Part shown: in pieces, positions 6,494-7,036 of the stretch
Layout: each line of letters starts with the position of its first letter
Numbering within the stretch: the first letter of the stretch is position 1
NCBI GenBank assembly: GCA_023132545.1
Contig: JAGLYB010000015.1
Location: 1 to 7,036, forward strand
Source: Candidatus Bipolaricaulota bacterium
GTDB taxonomy: Bacteria; Bipolaricaulota; Bipolaricaulia; UBA7950; UBA9294
Direction of reading: 5' to 3'
Length of the DNA: 7,036 nt
Notes under the pieces: generated by a model
Database searches by the model: none
Seen by the model: only the letters and a program-made list of their open reading frames with translations
What the model was told of the DNA's origin: nothing
Translations under genes and position numbers: made by a program

Positions 6494-6625
6494 GAGTCCG
6501 GGATAGGGGGACTAGGTGAGTGGAGTGCGTGGAGAAAGCAGGGGAAATCTTCAGTTGTTTTGCTGTAATTGCCGTAGTCGAAGAGAATGGGTTGAATGGG
6601 ACTTGGCGGGGCAGACCCCTGAATT

Positions 6626-6630
6626 GGAGG
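6626..6630 (+). promoter_or_regulatory. Shine-Dalgarno site for the truncated TPR-like gene
   Basis: GGAGG stands 7 nt before ATG 6638, a near-ideal site. It fixes the start of the + strand gene and shows that the N-terminal extension of the opposite frame to 6648 would overlap a functional translation start. Confidence 0.75.
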
Positions 6631-6637
6631 AAGTGGG

Positions 6638-7036
6638 ATGTGGTTCATAATTGCTGTTGCCTTGATCGTGGTCGGTTATCTGGTTTGGAGGGCGAATGAA
6701 AGCTCCGATGGAACCAATGACGAGAGGCCACAGAGGGCACGATCCTCCGGACGTGCCGGATATGTAGGCGGACGCCATTTCACCAGTTACGTGGAGACTG
6801 TCAAGTCTCTAAAGCGTGAGAGTCGATACGATGAAGCACTTGATCTTCTCAAGCGGCTCATAGCGGCGACGGAGGCTGAATCTAGTCGGAGTGGAATGGG
6901 TGTTGCTCCTTGGTACTACGAGGAGGCAGCCAAGATCTACAGGAGACGTAAGGACTACGAACAAGAAGTCATGGTTTTGGAGAGGTATATGGGGAAGGTC
7001 CATGCGCCTGGTGCATCGAAACCTCGGCTGCTGGAG
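6638..7036 (+). CDS. Membrane-anchored TPR-like protein (3' truncated by window)
   Basis: The frame is open from ATG 6638 to the window end, 133 codons without a stop. Residues 2-17 (WFIIAVALIVVGYLVW) form one hydrophobic segment followed by Arg, typical of an N-terminal membrane anchor with the rest in the cytoplasm. A polar, flexible linker (about 18-45) follows. Then come paired amphipathic helices typical of TPR-type repeats: SYVETVKSLKRESRYDEALDLLKRLI (about 50-75) and YYEEAAKIYRRRKDYEQEVMVLERYM (about 90-116), both with the characteristic Tyr-Asp/Glu turn between helices. TPRs bind protein partners, so a scaffold role is likely, but the partner and function are unknown. The start is secured by GGAGG 7 nt upstream. 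The gene is divergent from the nuclease-helicase gene; a functional link is possible but unsupported. I do not recognise a named family. Confidence 0.8.
   Translation, partial: MWFIIAVALIVVGYLVWRANESSDGTNDERPQRARSSGRAGYVGGRHFTSYVETVKSLKRESRYDEALDLLKRLIAATEAESSRSGMGVAPWYYEEAAKIYRRRKDYEQEVMVLERYMGKVHAPGASKPRLLE

Larger units (their letters stand above)
6475..6637. promoter_or_regulatory. Divergent promoter region
   Basis: The 163 nt between the starts of the nuclease-helicase gene (-) and the membrane-anchored TPR-like gene (+) must carry promoters for both. For the + gene, TTGCTG (6560-6565) and GAGAAT (6583-6588) with 17-nt spacing form a weak sigma-70-like pair. GGGG (6608-6611) and CCCC (6616-6619) form a small GC hairpin just before its Shine-Dalgarno. 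No clear shared operator was seen. Confidence 0.4.

Overview
The window is ordinary bacterial chromosome of moderate GC. Six protein-coding features are supported, two of them cut by the window edges. The source organism cannot be named from these genes. The PepF-type oligoendopeptidase, the YbaK-type deacylase and the RecB-nuclease/exonuclease/helicase fusion would fit a Gram-positive or Chloroflexota-like bacterium, but that is inference. No insertion sequence, integrase, tRNA, rRNA or CRISPR array was seen.

Layout from left to right: (1) the last 39 codons of an unidentified + strand gene, followed after 20 nt by (2) a complete M3-family oligoendopeptidase gene on the + strand, probably in the same operon. 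(3) A 365-nt convergent intergenic region holds two imperfect direct repeats and, between them, an unexplained set of nested inverted repeats. (4) A YbaK-type aminoacyl-tRNA deacylase gene lies on the - strand. (5) A gap of about 287 nt has no gene. (6) A - strand gene of 1143 codons encodes an Fe-S-type RecB-like nuclease, a DEDDy-type RNase H-fold exonuclease and an SF1 Upf1/Dna2-like helicase in one chain. (7) A 163-nt divergent promoter region leads to (8) the start of a + strand gene for a membrane-anchored protein with TPR-like helices, cut by the window end.

The two left-hand genes and ybaK are housekeeping functions: peptide breakdown and translation quality control. The large fusion protein is the most interesting product. 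All three of its active sites look intact, and it resembles the TM0106-type RecB-like nuclease family, which is widespread but functionally little understood. Its role in DNA repair, RNA/DNA-hybrid processing or phage defence cannot be decided here; the visible neighbours do not form a recognisable defence island. The least explained DNA is the repeat-flanked, foldable segment between the oligoendopeptidase and ybaK genes.
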